Positions 61,736-64,000 of a DNA stretch of 64,000 nucleotides are shown piece by piece. The stretch is from assembly GCF_017591425.1 (NCBI RefSeq), contig NW_024466607.1, positions 8,502,501-8,566,500 of the forward strand, in the 5' to 3' direction. The position numbers and the translations under genes were made by a program. The notes under the pieces are model-generated. The model saw nothing but the letters and a program-made list of their open reading frames with translations. It was not told where the DNA came from and made no database searches. The stretch is from Ochotona curzoniae (lineage: Eukaryota > Chordata > Mammalia > Lagomorpha > Ochotonidae). The stretch's first letter is position 1. Every line of letters starts with the position of its first letter.

Positions 61736-62727
61736 ATGGCTGTCGGGCCTGATGTCCGGGTGTCTCGGGCCCTCCCAGGACACTTGTGTGTGAAGAGAAT
61801 AGGACACAAGCTTGCAGGCAGGACACACGGCTCTGGCTCGGGGAAGCGACTGTGGGCGGACTGCCCCAGGCCAGCGGGGGCAGAGCGGAGCACTGAGGCC
61901 CAGGCTGGGGCAGGTCCCTTCTCTGGTCTGCCCTTCCTGGGTGTGCTGCTGTCCTCAGGGTGGCCCCCTCTGATGGAGGAACTCCTCCCTTCTTCCCCAC
62001 CCCCTGCTCGGGGGCTGCTGGGAAATGCAGCCAGGCCTTTGGGGGCGGGGGGGGAAGGCCTGCATGTTACCATTCACAGCTTGCAAAGCAGGAAGCAAGC
62101 AAGCCAGCGGGGATCAGACTGGAGCCTGGCAGTGTGCGAACACTGTGGGGACCCTCCCCTCCAGCTTCGCAGAGCTCCCTGCTTCCCCCACGGGCACCCA
62201 CAGGCACTTCTGAACTACTTAATGAATGACAGCATGACACATGCAATTAAGCCTCCCGGGCGCCCCTCCTTCCTTAATTCCCTCCTCTGACTCCCCCACC
62301 GCCCACTGCGCATTGGGGTCCCGTCTGATTGTGTTTCTGCACACAGCTGTGAGTGCTGCCCCCCCTGCACACAGGTGGTCATTTCTCACAGGCTTTGAAA
62401 TTGATCACATGGGGCCACGAGGACCACTCGCTTTTACAGCCTGCTGCTTCCTTCTGTCATATCCGGGGGAGGGAAGGCGGAGCTTCTCTACGTTGATACT
62501 TGTAGCCACTCTTTAATACTCTGCTTATGTAAATAAGGCATCGCTTATTTGTCAGCCTGGGATGTTTGCAAACTGTGAGAGCAAGCGCTGTTCTGATGCT
62601 GAGAGCGACACTCCGAAGAGCTCTCGGGGTGCAAACTGCTGGGGTCACGGGCGTCCACAGCCTCGACGTCACTCACTGTCACCAAGTTTTCTTCCTGCAG
62701 GTGACAGCAATCCCTGGCACTTTTTCC

Positions 62728-62975
62728 TTTTTTAACAAATGTTTGAAAGGCAGGATGACACAGAGGTCTTCCATCTGACGGCCGCCGCAGCTGCAGCTGA
62801 GCCTCCCCGAAGCCAGGAGTTTGTCCAGGTCTCTCATGTGGGTGCAGGGTCCCAAGGACCTGAGCCATCCTCTGCTGCTTTCCAAGCTCTGTTATCAGAG
62901 CTGGATTGGAAGAGGAGCAGCCAGGACTCAAACCCATGCTCACAAGGGAAGTCTGTGGGCCCCTGTTGATTTTTG
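62728..62975 (-). mobile_element. CSINE, older
   Basis: On the plus strand it begins with the reversed tail (tgtttgaaaggcaggatgac), continues through gtctctcatgtgggtgcagg, and ends near the reversed B-box region (ggactcaaacccatgctcac). Confidence 0.8.
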
Positions 62976-63039
62976 GCAAATGTCAGTAGGTGGAACTCCT
63001 ATACACAAAGTTCTCCGGAGATGTAAATCCATGTTTTAA

Positions 63040-63190
63040 ATGAATGGGAGAGAGATTTTTCATCTCCTGACTTGCTGCCCGAATCGAGGCAATGGCCGCA
63101 GCAGGGACAGGCTAAAGCCAGAACCTGGAACTCACTCCCGGCCTCCTATACGGGTGGCTGGCATCCACATGCCGGAGCCAGGGTGTGTGT
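63040..63190 (-). mobile_element. CSINE fragment
   Basis: Reversed tail and first body blocks (aaatgaatgggagagagatt, gcaatggccgcagcagggac, agaacctggaactcactccc). It is cut off before the head. Confidence 0.6.
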
Positions 63191-63204
63191 GAGCGGGCAG
63201 CTGG

Positions 63205-63450
63205 ATTGGAGATGGCTATAATGGCCAGAGCTAAGCCAATCTGAAGCCAGGAGCTTCTTGGGTGGGGAGTCTCCCAAGTGGGTGCAGTGTTCCAAGGCTT
63301 TGGGCCGTCCTCCACTGCTTTCCCAGGCCACAAGCAGGGAGCTGGATGGGAAGTGGAGCATCCGGGACACTAACAGGTGCTCATATGGGATGCTGGCACT
63401 TGCAGGAAGAGGATTGGTCTGTTGCAGCCACCGTGCTGGCCTTGCAGCCA
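63205..63450 (-). mobile_element. CSINE
   Basis: On the plus strand: atggccagagctaagccaat, tctcccaagtgggtgcagtg, tgctttcccaggccacaagc, gctcatatgggatgctggca and a decayed head (gcagccaccgtgctggcc). Confidence 0.85.
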
Positions 63451-63604
63451 CTTTACAGATGGCCATGCTTTCCCGCCTTACAGAATCACCTTTTAACAAC
63501 CATCAAAATCATACAGGAGTAGAAACTGTACTGGGACACAGTCGTTGGCTCTTGTCAAGCTGATAATGCAGTCTTGGTGACGTAACCTGTCCCTTTCCCA
63601 TTTG

Positions 63605-63618
63605 CCACTAGGGGGCTC
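63605..63618 (+). promoter_or_regulatory. CTCF-type motif downstream of TPRA1
   Basis: CCACTAGGGGGCTC matches the CTCF core at all but one position. It lies in unique sequence between two SINEs. Confidence 0.55.
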
Positions 63619-63719
63619 TCTCTTGCAGCCACACGGCCAGCCCTGCTCCTTCCCACCTGTCTTTGCCACTGGAGTGGCTGGGGACCAAAAACCCGAGGAG
63701 CTGACCGTGAGAAGGCATT

Positions 63720-63925
63720 TTTAGTATGTATTTACTTATTTGAAAGGCAGAGGCAGGAAGAAAGTCCCATTCACTGGTTCATTCCTCGAATGCCTGCAGC
63801 CGTTGGAGGTGGACGAGGCTCAAGCCAGGAGCCAGGAACCCCACCTGGGTCTCCCCGTGGGTGCCATCACCGGCTGCCTGCTAGGATGCACTCACCAGGA
63901 GCAGAGTTAGAACCTAGGCCATTGG
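63720..63925 (-). mobile_element. CSINE, older
   Basis: The reversed tail tatttacttatttgaaaggc is followed by gccaggagccaggaacccca and gagttagaacctaggccatt in C-repeat order, with the head missing. Confidence 0.75.
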
Positions 63926-64000
63926 AACCCAGGGTCTGCCTCTGGAAAAGATTCTTGATCCAACCTGCAGGCAAAAATTCCTCTCGTCAAGTGGAAACTG

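Larger units (their letters stand above)
61436..64000. other. TPRA1 3' flank
   Basis: This is intergenic sequence downstream of TPRA1. It holds a truncated CSINE at 61630-61735, four minus-strand CSINE copies in a row from 62.73 to 63.93 kb and a CTCF-type motif at 63605. No coding sequence was recognised. Confidence 0.75.

Overview
This is a mammalian nuclear genomic window. Its three complete multi-exon genes have canonical splice signals, CpG-rich promoters and long repeat-filled introns. It carries roughly 30 copies of a tRNA-derived SINE whose sequence matches the C repeat (CSINE) of lagomorphs. The young consensus (B-box-like ggttctaatccc, tail with ctctgtatatctg and aataaaaataaat) looks more like pika (Ochotona) than rabbit. 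That species call comes from recalled consensus sequence and was not searched.

Layout: the first exon of ABTB1 (minus strand, 738-683) lies at the left edge, and the rest of that gene is outside the window. PODXL2/endoglycan (minus, CDS 30263-1243, 8 exons, 605 aa) fills almost half of the window. MCM2 (minus, CDS 50790-36612, 16 exons, 903 aa) follows after a 5.7 kb SINE-rich spacer. TPRA1 (plus, CDS 57088-61131 plus a non-coding first exon near 52640-52940, 373 aa) is divergent from MCM2. This matches the human 3q21.3 order TPRA1-MCM2-PODXL2-ABTB1, inverted. All coding-exon boundaries were worked out base by base and the reading frames close across every junction.

Regulation: the MCM2 promoter has a perfect 14-bp E2F-type palindrome about 42 bp upstream of the ATG, plus a 16-bp CRE-like palindrome. 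A strong CTCF-type motif lies between the divergent MCM2 and TPRA1 promoters. PODXL2 has an inverted CCAAT box in a CpG island. PODXL2 and ABTB1 are packed head to tail, with only about 220 bp between the PODXL2 poly(A) signal and the ABTB1 start codon.

The genes share no pathway. MCM2 is a subunit of the replicative helicase, PODXL2 a CD34-family sialomucin, TPRA1 a seven-pass membrane protein and ABTB1 an ankyrin/BTB protein. I found no new enzymatic or defence system. The most checkable oddities are a stop-free, frame-preserving intron 3 in PODXL2, a GC-AG intron in MCM2, homeodomain-site-rich AT islands inside PODXL2 introns, and several minisatellites and SINE arrangements.
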